Below are positions 15,888-25,328 of a DNA stretch of 28,006 nt, one piece after another. The translations under genes were made by a program, and so were the position numbers. The DNA is taken from positions 1 through 28,006 of the forward strand of contig JBAQKP010000282.1 in the NCBI GenBank assembly GCA_049301135.1, written 5' to 3'. How positions within the stretch are numbered: position 1 is the first letter of the stretch; every line of letters starts with the position of its first letter. The notes below the pieces were generated by a model. That model was not told the DNA's origin. It did not search any database and saw nothing but the letters and a program-made list of their open reading frames with translations. The stretch is from JAYXXU01 sp049301135. Its GTDB lineage: Bacteria; Pseudomonadota; Gammaproteobacteria; Pseudomonadales; Moraxellaceae.

Positions 15888-17253
15888 CTCAATTAGCCTA
15901 CGGATCAGTCTGATTTTTGCGATTATGACGGCATCTATTCTACTCGTCATGGGTATGATGGTTCATCAACTAGTAAATTTTCACTTTAAAGAACAAGATC
16001 TTAATTTGGTTGAGGGTAAGATTCAACTCATCTCTAATATTCTAAGGCAAAATCCAACCGCTTCTCCAGAACTGAGCAAACAGCTTAAGGATGCCTTGGT
16101 TGGACATCATGGGCTTGTCGTACAAATTCAGCGACCGATGGGTCAAACCATCTTTAGTACGCTACCAGCGCATTCATCAAATTTATCATTATTATTGACT
16201 GAAGGATCACCACTGGTGGAGTGGACAAGCCATCAGCGTCAGTACCGTGGCATGATTGCCAAACACACTGATCAGATAGAGCATGTGCAGATTATGGTAG
16301 GAGTGAATACTGCACACCACATGAGCTTTTTAAGTCAGTTTCGCCAAGAGTTATTGTTAATTGGCATAGGCGGTACGGGGTTATTAACGTTTTTAGGCTG
16401 GCTGGCTGCTCGAAGGGGGCTGCTGCCTGCTCAAACAATGGCAAAAGTCGCCGAAGGTATTTCAGCACAGCATCTGTCACAGCGTTTAGACCACAACGCT
16501 GCACCCACTGAGCTTCAGCCACTCGTACTGGCATTTAACGATATGTTAGACCGCCTAGAAAATGCACTGGCGAAGTTATCTGAGTTTTCAGCCGATCTTG
16601 CACACGAACTCAGAACTCCAATTAATACATTAATGACCCAAACACAGGTCTGTTTGTCTAAACCGCGTGATACCACAGCCTATAAAGACGTTCTTTTTTC
16701 AAATCTTGAGGAATATGAGCGCTTGGCACGTATGATTGCCGATATGTTATTTCTGGCGCAGGCAGATGATGGCTCTGCTTTGTGCTCACTTGAGTCTGTA
16801 AACTTGGCAGATGAAGTCACTGTGTTGTACGAGTTTTATGACGCACTCGCGGAAGAAAAAGCGATGACCTTACAGCAGATAGGCGATGCACAAGTACAGG
16901 GTAATCGTCTGATGTTGCGCCGTGCATTTAGCAATTTAATAGCCAATGCCATCCGTTACGGTACCGCTGGCTCACCCATTCTTATCGTTTTTCGCCAATA
17001 TGCTGCATCGGTCTCTATCTCTATTGAGAACAAAGCAGCCCAGATACCAGCCAAACAATTAGACCGCTTATTTGATCGGTTTTATCGTGTAGATGAATCA
17101 CGGCAAAGAGTTGCCGAAAGTTCAGGTCTGGGGTTGGCGATCACCAAATCGATTGTTCAATCGCATTCTGGGGAAATTAGCGTGTCTTCAACCACTGAGG
17201 CTATTACTTTCCATATTCAATTGCCAACATTACATACAAGACCACAAAATTGA
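15874..17253 (+). CDS. copS: Copper-sensing histidine kinase (CopS/CusS type)
   Basis: This is a 459-residue membrane sensor kinase. TM1 (about 10-30) and TM2 (about 158-178) enclose a periplasmic sensor domain with several His. A HAMP linker follows, then the phosphorylated His244 in FSADLAHELRTPINTL, the N-box RRAFSNLIANAIRYG, the LFDRFYRVD block and the G-box SSGLGLAITKSIVQSHSG. All catalytic motifs are intact. The gene overlaps copR and forms one unit with it. The position between a copper oxidase operon and a Cu/Ag efflux operon supports Cu(I)/Ag(I) as the signal. Confidence 0.9.
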   Translation: MQIANSISLRISLIFAIMTASILLVMGMMVHQLVNFHFKEQDLNLVEGKIQLISNILRQNPTASPELSKQLKDALVGHHGLVVQIQRPMGQTIFSTLPAHSSNLSLLLTEGSPLVEWTSHQRQYRGMIAKHTDQIEHVQIMVGVNTAHHMSFLSQFRQELLLIGIGGTGLLTFLGWLAARRGLLPAQTMAKVAEGISAQHLSQRLDHNAAPTELQPLVLAFNDMLDRLENALAKLSEFSADLAHELRTPINTLMTQTQVCLSKPRDTTAYKDVLFSNLEEYERLARMIADMLFLAQADDGSALCSLESVNLADEVTVLYEFYDALAEEKAMTLQQIGDAQVQGNRLMLRRAFSNLIANAIRYGTAGSPILIVFRQYAASVSISIENKAAQIPAKQLDRLFDRFYRVDESRQRVAESSGLGLAITKSIVQSHSGEISVSSTTEAITFHIQLPTLHTRPQN

Positions 17254-17373
17254 TCAACAAGCTTTCCGCAGGCTCCATATATTTGATATCTGTATATTCA
17301 TGCTACAACTCAATTATGTTTACTGCTATCGGCAGTGGTTGCCAAATATTTTAAATAGGAATACTATCCAAAA

Positions 17374-17778
17374 ATGTGCACCCTCAGACTGATTTTCACC
17401 TGTCTTTTGTCTCTTGCTATCCTCTCTGTAGAATCGGCAGCAATTGCGATGTCGGTGCATAGTCCCTGTGCAATGATGCAAGTACACGCTGCTAGCCCTG
17501 ATATGGCCATGACATCCAGTGGCCTTGAAACTCAGCAATCTATGCCTCAAATGGATTGCATGAAGGTCGAAAAAACACTCTCTAATCATGTCAAGCATTG
17601 TGATACGGGACAAGACTGTGTGATGTACCACGTCCCGCTGGCGCATTCAGCCTCAAACATCGTTGTACTGCACTCTAAACAGCCATACCAAGATACTCAG
17701 TGTTATAGCACTTACTCCTCTGAATTTATTCCTACGCCTGATCTATTCGGATTGTGGCGACCTCCTCGCACGCTTTAA
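17374..17778 (+). CDS. Small secreted Met/Cys/His-rich protein heading the cus operon
   Basis: I do not recognise a named family with certainty. The 134-residue product has a signal peptide ending near AAIAM, then a mature part with many possible copper ligands (HSPCAMMQVH, MPQMDCMK, HVKHCDTGQDC, MYH) and a C-terminal IPTPDLFGLWRPPRTL. The build mirrors the CzcI-like protein at the head of the czc operon: small, exported, ligand-rich, proline-containing tail, directly upstream of a TolC-type gene. A periplasmic copper-binding or signalling role is likely but not proven. AGGA lies 13 bases before the ATG, a rather long spacing. Confidence 0.65.
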   Translation: MCTLRLIFTCLLSLAILSVESAAIAMSVHSPCAMMQVHAASPDMAMTSSGLETQQSMPQMDCMKVEKTLSNHVKHCDTGQDCVMYHVPLAHSASNIVVLHSKQPYQDTQCYSTYSSEFIPTPDLFGLWRPPRTL

Positions 17779-17781
17779 TTC

Positions 17782-17843
17782 ACCTCTCGATTTAGAGGTT
17801 CATTGGCCGTAAAGCCTTTGAGCGGTTTGCACGCATCTGCGTG
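17782..17843 (+). promoter_or_regulatory. Two small hairpins between the leader gene and cusC
   Basis: ACCTCT (17782-17787) pairs with AGAGGT (17794-17799), and CACGCA (17830-17835) with TGCGTG (17838-17843). They lie in the 88-base gap before cusC. Neither has a T-run, and neither covers the cusC ribosome-binding site, so the role is unclear. Confidence 0.35.
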
Positions 17844-17866
17844 TGTCTATTCTAGGGAATGAGAGC

Positions 17867-19183
17867 ATGTCTCCATTTTTAAACACCATGATCTGGCACA
17901 GATCTGAACGGCTAATGCTGGCTGTCACGCTGCTTCTAGCAAGCTATACGGCTGAAGCTGTACCGCTTTCACTGAGTGCAGCACTGAGTATTGCCGAGCA
18001 ACACTCACCCGAGCTCACTGCGAACTCTGCCCAAATTAGTGCTGCACAATCCGCATCAACTCCTGCGGGATCACTACCAAATCCGAAAGTTTACGTCGGT
18101 CTCGACAATTTCCCTGTCACAGGTGATGCGGCAGGACAGCTCAATAGGGATAACATGACGATGTCGAAGTTTGGCATCATGCAGGACATTCCCCATGCTG
18201 CTAAACGACAGGCACAAGTCGATATTAGCACTGCCAAGATTGATGTTGCCCAAGCACAGCGCCTAGTCGCACGACGGACATTGCGCGAAAAGACCGCAAT
18301 TGCTTGGCTGAATCGCTACTACTTAGAACGCAAAATTGAATTATTCGATTCCTTGTTCAATGAGAACAAGCTACTCGCCCAAACCATCCGTGCGCAAATT
18401 GCATCAGGTCGCAGTCAAGTGACGGATGTCGTGCTGCCCCAGCAAGAAGCTGCGCAACTTGAAAACCAGCGAGATGACTTGAATCGTGATCTCAGTAAAG
18501 CGAAATTAGCATTGCGGCGCTATTTGGGCGTACAGACTACAAATGGTGTTGACCAGAGCAATGACCAAACACTGACTCAGGCAGTACCTGAGCTGCCAAT
18601 CAATATTGATCAACTACAGCTATATGCACGTCATCATCCAGAGATACTCGCATTTACTGCCGAATCGCAATTGGCTCATGCAAGAATCGGAGAAGCACAT
18701 GCACTTAAAAAATCAGATTTAAGCGTTGAATTTGGGTATTACCACCGTGCTCCTCAGTTTGGTGACATGATCGGCATTGAATTGACCTATGAACTCCCCA
18801 TCCTATCTTCTCATCGAGTTGATCCTCTGATCGCCGCTGCGCAGTCTGAACAAGCAGCAATTGATGCCCAACGCGAAGCCATGCTGCGCGACCATATCAA
18901 TATGTTGGAAAACGGCCTCGCCGACTTTGTTGCACTCAATCGACAACTTGAGCGTGCAAACACAACACAACTGCCTCTTGCACAGCAAAAAGTTGCCTTA
19001 CAACTTGCCAGCTATCAAGCAGGCAAGGCCGACCTCTCTGCGGTCTTAATAGCTCGCCGTGAACTGATCGAACAACGCCTCAACATCATCACCCTTGAAA
19101 ACAGGCGTGCTGTCACAGCGGCACAGCTTTATTTTGCCTATGGCAATAGTGGTAGTGATCTACAAGGAGCACACCTTAAATGA
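17867..19183 (+). CDS. cusC: CusC-like TolC-family outer-membrane factor
   Basis: This is a 438-residue outer-membrane channel of the Cu/Ag efflux system. A signal peptide ends near YTAEAVP, followed by the first outer-membrane efflux repeat (LSLSAALSIAEQHSPELTAN) and a second repeat ending in FGYYHRAPQFGDMIGIELTYE and QAGKADLSAVLIARR. It has no lipobox, unlike E. coli CusC. The ATG at 17867 has an AGGGAATGAG-type site upstream; the GTG 24 bases earlier would give an unlikely N-terminus. The stop overlaps the cusB start (ATGA). Its identity as CusC rests on the neighbouring CusB and CusA. Confidence 0.85.
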   Translation: MSPFLNTMIWHRSERLMLAVTLLLASYTAEAVPLSLSAALSIAEQHSPELTANSAQISAAQSASTPAGSLPNPKVYVGLDNFPVTGDAAGQLNRDNMTMSKFGIMQDIPHAAKRQAQVDISTAKIDVAQAQRLVARRTLREKTAIAWLNRYYLERKIELFDSLFNENKLLAQTIRAQIASGRSQVTDVVLPQQEAAQLENQRDDLNRDLSKAKLALRRYLGVQTTNGVDQSNDQTLTQAVPELPINIDQLQLYARHHPEILAFTAESQLAHARIGEAHALKKSDLSVEFGYYHRAPQFGDMIGIELTYELPILSSHRVDPLIAAAQSEQAAIDAQREAMLRDHINMLENGLADFVALNRQLERANTTQLPLAQQKVALQLASYQAGKADLSAVLIARRELIEQRLNIITLENRRAVTAAQLYFAYGNSGSDLQGAHLK

Positions 19184-20775
19184 CCAGTCAAACGATGAAA
19201 TTAGCTGTGATTGCTGTGGCGGTTAGCGCACTTGGCGTAGGTGGTGGTTTGGGCTACTGGTTAGCTGATCACCGCATGAATTCGATGCCGGAAACGGCCA
19301 TGAATAATGCCGCAAGCAGTCCAGAAATACTGTATTGGTATGACCCGATGAAGCCAGACCAGCATTTTGACAAGCCTGGAAAATCGCCGTTCATGGATAT
19401 GCAACTGGTGGCCAAATACGCCGATAGCGGCAGTGATTCAAGTGCAGCCGATACCATGAGTATCAAGGTCGATCCCAGCATCACCCAAAACTTAGGTGTT
19501 CGTGTTTCTCAAGTCACCCAAGGTGTACTTAATGATGGCATCACCGTAACAGGTGTCATCCAATTCAATGATCGTCAAGTTGCTGTGATGCAGGCACGCA
19601 GTAGTGGCTTTGTTGAGCGTGTTTATGCACGCGCTGCGGGGGACGTTATTGCGCGTGGCGCACCGATTGCTGATTTACTGGTACCTGATTGGGCTGGCGC
19701 GCAAATTGAGTATTTGGCTGTGCTCAAGATGGGCGATTCTTCGCTTACCCACGCTGCAAGACAGCGTTTACTGCTACTCGGTATGCCTGCTGATCTTGTT
19801 GCACGTGTAGACCAAACTCGACAGCAACAAGCGACGATCACACTGTCTGCACCGATTGGCGGCGTTATTCAGAGCTTGGATGTTCGCTCAGGCATGACGC
19901 TAAGTGCTGGGCAAACATTGGCAAAAATCAACGGACTAGACAGTGTGTGGTTGGAAGCGGCTGTGCCTGAAGCACAGGCTGGCAGCATTCAGGTTGGCAG
20001 CACAATCACAGCACATTTAACGGCCTATCCAAGCGACACCTTCAACGGCAAAGTCATTGCAATATTGCCAGACATCAATATGGACAGTCGGACATTACGC
20101 GTTCGTATTGAGCTGCCAAATCGCAATGGACAATTAAAGACAGGCATGTTTGCACAAGTGCAATTAAAGACAGGCAATCACCAAACTCAATTATTGATTC
20201 CAGAAGAGGCAGTGATCCGTACAGGAACGCGAAATGTCGTTATTTTGGCATTAGAGGGTGGTCGCTTCCAACCTGTGCAAGTCACATTGGGGCAAGCAGC
20301 GAATGGTCAGATCGCTATTTTAAGTGGATTACAAGCAGGTCAGAAAATTGTTGCGTCGGGGCAGTTCTTGATTGAATCGGAAGCCAGTTTGCAGGGCGTA
20401 CTGGCAAAAATGAATTCTGGTCAGCAAACCGCTACATCGGCAGCAATCAGCCACGAAGCCATGTCTTCACCTGCAACGACTTCCGCAACACTGCCAGCCG
20501 TAGCACTAAAACCCGTTCAAGCAATTAGCGCATATCAGGGTCTGGGCAAGGTTGAGTCGATGACTGCGACTGACATCACCATTTCGCATCAGCCCATCGC
20601 CGCGATTGGATGGGGTGCGATGACCATGTCGTTTAAGTTAAACCATCAAAAGGTAGCGGCAGGTGTCAATGTTGGGGATCAAGTCAATTTTGGCTTTCAA
20701 CAGGTCAAAAATGATTATGTCATTTCGACATTGGCAAAAGATACGAACAGACCCATGCAGGGGAATCAACCATGA
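19180..20775 (+). CDS. cusB: CusB-like adaptor with fused C-terminal CusF domain
   Basis: This is the periplasmic adaptor (531 residues) of the Cu(I)/Ag(I) pump. After the membrane anchor comes a heavy-metal-binding segment (YWYDPMKPDQHFDKPGKSPF, about residues 51-75) typical of CusB-type proteins. Barrel-sandwich and beta-barrel domains follow (VTGVIQFNDRQ, TITLSAPIGGVIQ, VWLEAAVPEAQ). A linker leads to a CusF-like domain at about residues 450-525, with ISHQPIAAIGWGAMTMSFKL holding the His, Trp and two Met that bind Cu(I) in CusF. AAGGAG lies ten bases before the ATG. It overlaps both cusC and cusA by four bases. The fused CusF may deliver metal directly to the pump. Confidence 0.92.
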   Translation: MTSQTMKLAVIAVAVSALGVGGGLGYWLADHRMNSMPETAMNNAASSPEILYWYDPMKPDQHFDKPGKSPFMDMQLVAKYADSGSDSSAADTMSIKVDPSITQNLGVRVSQVTQGVLNDGITVTGVIQFNDRQVAVMQARSSGFVERVYARAAGDVIARGAPIADLLVPDWAGAQIEYLAVLKMGDSSLTHAARQRLLLLGMPADLVARVDQTRQQQATITLSAPIGGVIQSLDVRSGMTLSAGQTLAKINGLDSVWLEAAVPEAQAGSIQVGSTITAHLTAYPSDTFNGKVIAILPDINMDSRTLRVRIELPNRNGQLKTGMFAQVQLKTGNHQTQLLIPEEAVIRTGTRNVVILALEGGRFQPVQVTLGQAANGQIAILSGLQAGQKIVASGQFLIESEASLQGVLAKMNSGQQTATSAAISHEAMSSPATTSATLPAVALKPVQAISAYQGLGKVESMTATDITISHQPIAAIGWGAMTMSFKLNHQKVAAGVNVGDQVNFGFQQVKNDYVISTLAKDTNRPMQGNQP

Positions 20776-23700
20776 TTGCCCAGATCATTCGCGGATCAAT
20801 AGCCAATCGTTTTTTGGTACTACTTGCCGCATTGTTTATTACGGTTTGGGGTCTCTGGGCGATCAAAAACACCCCGATTGATGCCATACCTGACTTATCT
20901 GATGTACAAGTTATTATCCGTACTACCTACCCTGGACAAGCACCACAGATTGTCGAAAACCAAGTTACGTATCCATTAACCACCACCATGCTCTCAGTGC
21001 CGGGAGCCAAAACCGTTCGTGGCTATTCTTTCTTCGGTGACTCGTTTGTTTATGTGATCTTTGACGAAAGAACAGATCTGTACTGGGCGCGGTCACGGGT
21101 GCTGGAATATCTCAATCAGCTTCAAGGTCGTCTACCCACATCCGCCAAGACTTCACTCGGCCCCGATGCTACTGGCGTGGGCTGGGTGTACGAATATGCT
21201 TTGGTGGATAAAACAGGACAGCACGATCTGTCTCAACTGCGCAGCATTCAAGATTGGTTTTTAAAATACGAGCTGAAGAGTTTGCCAAATATTGCTGAGG
21301 TCGCCAGTATTGGCGGGATGGTCAAGCAATATCAGGTTGTTGTTGATCCCGTCAAAATGGCAGCGTACCAAATCCCGCTCACTAGAATCATTGATGCAAT
21401 CCAAAAAGCCAACCAAGAAACAGGTGGCTCGGTACTGGAAATGGGGGAGTCCGAGTATATGGTGCGTGCCTCGGGCTACCTGAAAACACTGGATGACTTC
21501 CGTAACATTCCATTGAATACATCTACGACTGGCATCCCCGTAATACTGGGTCAAGTCGCCACCATTCAATTGGGGCCAGAAATGCGACGTGGCATTGCTG
21601 AACTGAATGGACAAGGAGAAGTGGTTGGTGGGGTGATTGTGTTACGGGCGGGTAAGAATGCGCGTGAAACAATCGCCGCAGTCAAGACCAAGCTGGATGA
21701 ACTTAAAAAAAGCCTACCTGCGGGTGTCGAAATCGTCACGACCTATGACCGTAGTCAACTGATTGACCGTGCAGTGGACAATTTGAGTCATAAGCTGCTG
21801 GAAGAGTTTCTGGTCGTGGCATTGGTCTGTGCCATATTCCTCTGGCATTTCCGCTCGGCCTTAGTTGCGATTATTGCTTTACCGCTGGGCATCTTGATCG
21901 CATTCATTGCGATGTACTATCAAGGAATCAATGCCAATATTATGTCGTTAGGCGGGATCGCCATTGCTATTGGTGCAATGGTCGATGCTGCCGTAGTGAT
22001 GATTGAAAACGCCCATAAGCACATTGAGGCTTGGCAGCATGACAATCCTGATCAGGAACTACCCAGCGATACACGTTGGCTCATGATTGCCAATGCTGCC
22101 AGTGAAGTAGGACCAGCCCTGTTTTTTTGCTTATTGATCATTACCCTATCGTTTATTCCAATCTTTACCCTACAAGCTCAAGAAGGTCGCTTATTTGCCC
22201 CCTTGGCATTTACCAAGACGTATGCGATGGCGGGTGCTGCCCTGCTCTCGATTACGTTAGTTCCTGTCCTCATGGGATATTGGATTCGTGGCAAGCTGCC
22301 AAGTGAGCATAAAAATCCGCTGAACCGCGGCTTAGTCCGCATGTATCGCCCTATGTTGGATATGGTACTTCGCAGACCTAAGACCACTTTGCTCGTAGCA
22401 TTTCTCCTCTTTCTCACCAGCTTGTGGCCGATGAGCAAACTGGGCGGTGAATTTATGCCAGTCATGGAAGAAGGTGACTTGTTGTATATGCCGTCTGCTT
22501 TGCCTGGTCTATCAGTTGCCAAAGCATCGGAGCTTTTACAACAAACTGACCGTTTGATTAAAACCGTTCCCGAAGTGGAGACTGTGTTTGGCAAAGCCGG
22601 TCGTGCCGAAAGTGCGACTGATCCTGCGCCAATAGAAATGTTTGAAACCACCATTCAGTTCAAACCACGTTCTGAATGGCGGGAAGGAATGACACCAGAC
22701 AAGCTGGTTAATGAATTAGACCGTGTGGTCAAAGTTCCTGGACTCACCAATATTTGGGTGCCGCCAATTCGCAATCGTATTGATATGTTGGCAACAGGGA
22801 TCAAAAGTCCGATTGGTATCAAAGTCTCAGGAGCAAATCTCACCGAGATAGATCAAATCACCCAGTCGATTGAACAGGTAGCCAAAGAAGTCTCTGGCGT
22901 GAGTTCGGCGCTTGCTGAAAGACTGACGGGTGGTCGCTATGTCGATGTGATGATTAATCGAGCTATGGCTGCACGCTATGGACTCAATATTGCGGATGTA
23001 CAAACGGTAATTTCAACTGCGGTTGGAGGTGAGAATATTAGTGAGACGGTTGAGGGACTTGCCCGCTATCCAATCAATATTCGTTATCCACGTGAGATCC
23101 GAGACTCTTTAGAAGGATTGCGTAACTTGCCCATCCTGACCAATAGTGGTCAACAAATTACACTTGGCACTGTAACCAACATCAGTATCAGCGACGGGCC
23201 ACCTATGCTAAAGAGTGAAAATGCGCGACCTACTGGCTGGGTGTATATTGATGTACATGAACGTGATTTGTCCTCAGTGGTTGCTGACCTACGTCAAGTT
23301 ATATCCAAACAAGTACAACTAAAAGCAGGCATGAGCATTACCTATTCAGGTCAGTTTGAGTTTTTAGAGCGTGCAAATGCACGGCTAAAACTTGTTATTC
23401 CGGCAACTCTGCTCATCATCTTCGTCCTGCTGTATCTGATTTTTAAAGACATCAAAGATGCGGTGATGATTATGGTGACGTTACCGTTTGCCTTGGTTGG
23501 CGGTATTTGGTTTCTCTATCTAGCTGGGTACAACCTGTCAGTAGCAACTGGGGTGGGATTTATTGCTTTGGCCGGAGTATCAGCCGAGTTTGGAGTAGTG
23601 ATGCTGTTCTACCTCAAACAAGCCATTACCAGTGCCGAGGCAAGATCTGAGCAGCAATGTTTGAGTTATGCCGAATTGGACAATGCTATCCGTGCGGGTG

Positions 23701-23900
23701 CGGTGCTGCGGGTGCGGCCTAAAGCAATGACTGTGGCTGTAATTTTGGCAGGTCTAATTCCCATTGTTTTGGGTAGTGGTACTGGCTCAGAAGTAATGAG
23801 TCGAATTGCGTTACCGATGGTAGGGGGCATGATCACTGCCCCCCTATTGTCAATGTTCGTTCTACCCGCTGCATATCTCTTGCTACATAGGCGGGTTTAG
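20772..23900 (+). CDS. cusA: CusA-like Cu(I)/Ag(I) RND efflux pump
   Basis: This is the inner-membrane pump (1042 residues; E. coli CusA has 1047). The TM4 signature GAMVDAAVVMIENAHKH places Asp at residue 405, the same number as the proton-relay Asp of E. coli CusA. The three Met that bind Cu(I)/Ag(I) in E. coli CusA (573, 623, 672) are all present at identical numbers: LLYMPSALPG, APIEMFETT and NRIDMLATG. That makes monovalent copper/silver the likely substrate and separates it from the CzcA in this window. It starts within the cusB stop codon and ends LLLHRRV. Confidence 0.95.
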   Translation: MIAQIIRGSIANRFLVLLAALFITVWGLWAIKNTPIDAIPDLSDVQVIIRTTYPGQAPQIVENQVTYPLTTTMLSVPGAKTVRGYSFFGDSFVYVIFDERTDLYWARSRVLEYLNQLQGRLPTSAKTSLGPDATGVGWVYEYALVDKTGQHDLSQLRSIQDWFLKYELKSLPNIAEVASIGGMVKQYQVVVDPVKMAAYQIPLTRIIDAIQKANQETGGSVLEMGESEYMVRASGYLKTLDDFRNIPLNTSTTGIPVILGQVATIQLGPEMRRGIAELNGQGEVVGGVIVLRAGKNARETIAAVKTKLDELKKSLPAGVEIVTTYDRSQLIDRAVDNLSHKLLEEFLVVALVCAIFLWHFRSALVAIIALPLGILIAFIAMYYQGINANIMSLGGIAIAIGAMVDAAVVMIENAHKHIEAWQHDNPDQELPSDTRWLMIANAASEVGPALFFCLLIITLSFIPIFTLQAQEGRLFAPLAFTKTYAMAGAALLSITLVPVLMGYWIRGKLPSEHKNPLNRGLVRMYRPMLDMVLRRPKTTLLVAFLLFLTSLWPMSKLGGEFMPVMEEGDLLYMPSALPGLSVAKASELLQQTDRLIKTVPEVETVFGKAGRAESATDPAPIEMFETTIQFKPRSEWREGMTPDKLVNELDRVVKVPGLTNIWVPPIRNRIDMLATGIKSPIGIKVSGANLTEIDQITQSIEQVAKEVSGVSSALAERLTGGRYVDVMINRAMAARYGLNIADVQTVISTAVGGENISETVEGLARYPINIRYPREIRDSLEGLRNLPILTNSGQQITLGTVTNISISDGPPMLKSENARPTGWVYIDVHERDLSSVVADLRQVISKQVQLKAGMSITYSGQFEFLERANARLKLVIPATLLIIFVLLYLIFKDIKDAVMIMVTLPFALVGGIWFLYLAGYNLSVATGVGFIALAGVSAEFGVVMLFYLKQAITSAEARSEQQCLSYAELDNAIRAGAVLRVRPKAMTVAVILAGLIPIVLGSGTGSEVMSRIALPMVGGMITAPLLSMFVLPAAYLLLHRRV

Positions 23901-24098
23901 CAAATGAGTCTGACGATGATCAACGTACCATTGTTGCCTTTATTGGTATTGCGATTGTTGTATCAACAATCGCTCGTTTGGCAGAAACGGTATAGCCCGT
24001 GTCTGTTGTTGGATAGATTCGATGGCCAGCCCGTTGTATCGGCCATTGGGTCAAACTGTGACTTGAGTTTATACGTTTTTTTAACCGAGGAAAGTGAC

Positions 24099-24452
24099 AT
24101 GAACCTACCGCAAAAACACCCAATCACCCTACTGGCAAGCTGCTTGATGATGGTGCTGTTATCAGCATGTAGTCCACAAGCACCTGCCGCCTCTTCCACG
24201 CCTGCATCTGCTGCCACCAAAGCAAATACTGCTCAAGGTAGTGGTGTGATTAAATCGCTTGACTCACAAGCCAATCGTGTCGTTATCGACCATCAGCCGA
24301 TAGCATCGTTAAATTGGCCACAAATGACGATGGGATTTAAGCTGGCAGACCCCAAAATGCTGCAAGGCTTAGAGGTCGGGAAAACGGTCAATTTTGAGCT
24401 ACAAGCAGAAGGTATGAATGCCACGATTACCGCAATATCTGTAAGTGATTAA
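24099..24452 (+). CDS. cusF: CusF-like copper-binding lipoprotein
   Basis: This is a 117-residue lipoprotein ending the cus operon. The signal is LLASCLMMVLLSACSPQ with lipobox LSAC. A short Ala/Ser linker is followed by the CusF fold with DHQPIASLNWPQMTMGFKL, which contains the His, Trp and two Met used by CusF for Cu(I)/Ag(I). It closely parallels the domain fused to CusB. The ATG at 24099 has GAGG at 24087-24090; a longer in-frame start at 23904 would add an implausible sequence. It probably carries copper from the periplasm to CusB. Confidence 0.88.
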   Translation: MNLPQKHPITLLASCLMMVLLSACSPQAPAASSTPASAATKANTAQGSGVIKSLDSQANRVVIDHQPIASLNWPQMTMGFKLADPKMLQGLEVGKTVNFELQAEGMNATITAISVSD

Positions 24453-24472
24453 AAAGCGTATCAACCTATTGA

Positions 24473-24500
24473 TTGGGCTGGTTTGCATGAACCAGCCCAA
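24473..24500 (+). terminator. Terminator-like hairpin after cusF
   Basis: TTGGGCTGGTT pairs perfectly with AACCAGCCCAA (11 bp) around a six-base loop. Only a short T-containing tract follows (ACTTTATCC), so it is a strong stem with a weak U-tail. Its place right after the last cus gene fits an operon end. Confidence 0.65.
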
Positions 24501-24548
24501 GGACTTTATCCTACTTCAGGGCTTTCTTATAAATTCTAATACACCCTA

Positions 24549-24586
24549 CTTGACAATTCGCCGACATGCACGCTGACAAATGACAG
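24549..24586 (+). repeat. Left copy of a 38-nt direct repeat (resolvase 5' end remnant)
   Basis: This stretch matches 27405-27442 in 35 of 38 bases. In the right copy the last seven bases are the start (ATGACAG) of an intact resolvase reading frame. Here the same ATG (24580) is followed by a stop after four codons. It is therefore a remnant of a resolvase upstream region joined to different DNA. Confidence 0.75.
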
Positions 24587-24743
24587 ATGGTTAAGCAGAT
24601 CGCCTACATGGCGGAAAACACTTGTTTGACGCCAGTATCTAAACCCATACTGAACTGGGTTGAAATGCCATTCGAAAAGTATACGTAAAACACTGTCGGA
24701 TTAGGTGGCTGTGTGGAAACTCATCATCAGGGGTTTGTCGGTT
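24587..24743 (+). promoter_or_regulatory. Candidate res region of the second resolvase
   Basis: No gene is visible. The stretch has an inverted repeat AACCCA (24642-24647) with TGGGTT (24656-24661) and a GTATAC core at about 24681, resembling the GTATAC centre in the palindrome upstream of the first resolvase. Such regions directly before a resolvase gene usually hold its recombination site. Assignment is by position and symmetry only. Confidence 0.4.
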
Positions 24744-25328
24744 ATGCTGATTGGTTATATGCGGGTATCGTCAGAGGGTGATCGACAGCATACCAACTTA
24801 CAACGGGATGCGTTGTTGGCGGCCGGTGTGGATGCTAGGCATCTGTTTGAGGATCACGCCTCTGGTGCTAAAGATGATCGTCAAGGATTGGCTAAAGCAC
24901 TCGCGTTTTGTCAGGCAGGTGATGTACTGGTGGTTTGGAAGTTGGATCGTCTAGGCCGCTCGCTGCCTCACTTATTATCGATCATCAATACGTTAAAAAA
25001 TAAACAGGTGGCTTTTCGGTCACTCACCGAGTGTATGGATACCACAACACCATCTGGTGAGTTGTTGTTTCATGTGTTCGGTGCACTCGCCCAATATGAG
25101 AAGGCGCTGATCTCTGAGCGCGTCTTGGCTGGTTTGGCAGCTGCTAAAAAACGCGGGCGTGTGGGGGGCAGACCTGTTGCAATTCCACCAGAAAAGTTGG
25201 AGCTGATTGTCGCCGCGCTTGATGGTGGGATGTCGAAAGCAGCTGTTTGTCGTAACTTTGCCGTCAAGCGAACAACGCTAGTAGAGACGCTGGCTCGCCA
25301 GAAGGCGATGCAGCCCAAAATCCCTTAG
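24744..25328 (+). CDS. tnpR: Tn3-family resolvase TnpR
   Basis: This is a 194-residue serine resolvase. MLIGYMRVSSEGDRQ starts the catalytic domain, with Arg7 and nucleophile Ser9. WKLDRLGRS supplies the conserved arginines, LAQYEKALISERVLAGL leads into the long helix, and a C-terminal helix-turn-helix follows (MSKAAVCRNFAVKRTTLVE). The ATG at 24744 has AGGGG upstream; a longer in-frame start at 24705 would place 13 unusual residues before the domain. Its stop codon lies inside the 38-bp terminal inverted repeat of the transposon, so the gene sits at the very edge of its element. No tnpA is in the window. Confidence 0.88.
   Translation: MLIGYMRVSSEGDRQHTNLQRDALLAAGVDARHLFEDHASGAKDDRQGLAKALAFCQAGDVLVVWKLDRLGRSLPHLLSIINTLKNKQVAFRSLTECMDTTTPSGELLFHVFGALAQYEKALISERVLAGLAAAKKRGRVGGRPVAIPPEKLELIVAALDGGMSKAAVCRNFAVKRTTLVETLARQKAMQPKIP

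Noticed and set aside
23904..24098. 65-residue N-terminal extension of the CusF-like protein
   Set aside because: The lipoprotein signal begins at ATG 24099 with GAGG in front. The extension has no family character.
24549..24586. A CusR-type operator in the region after cusF, because of its TGACA elements
   Set aside because: The TGACA elements are direct rather than inverted, and the stretch matches a resolvase upstream region instead.
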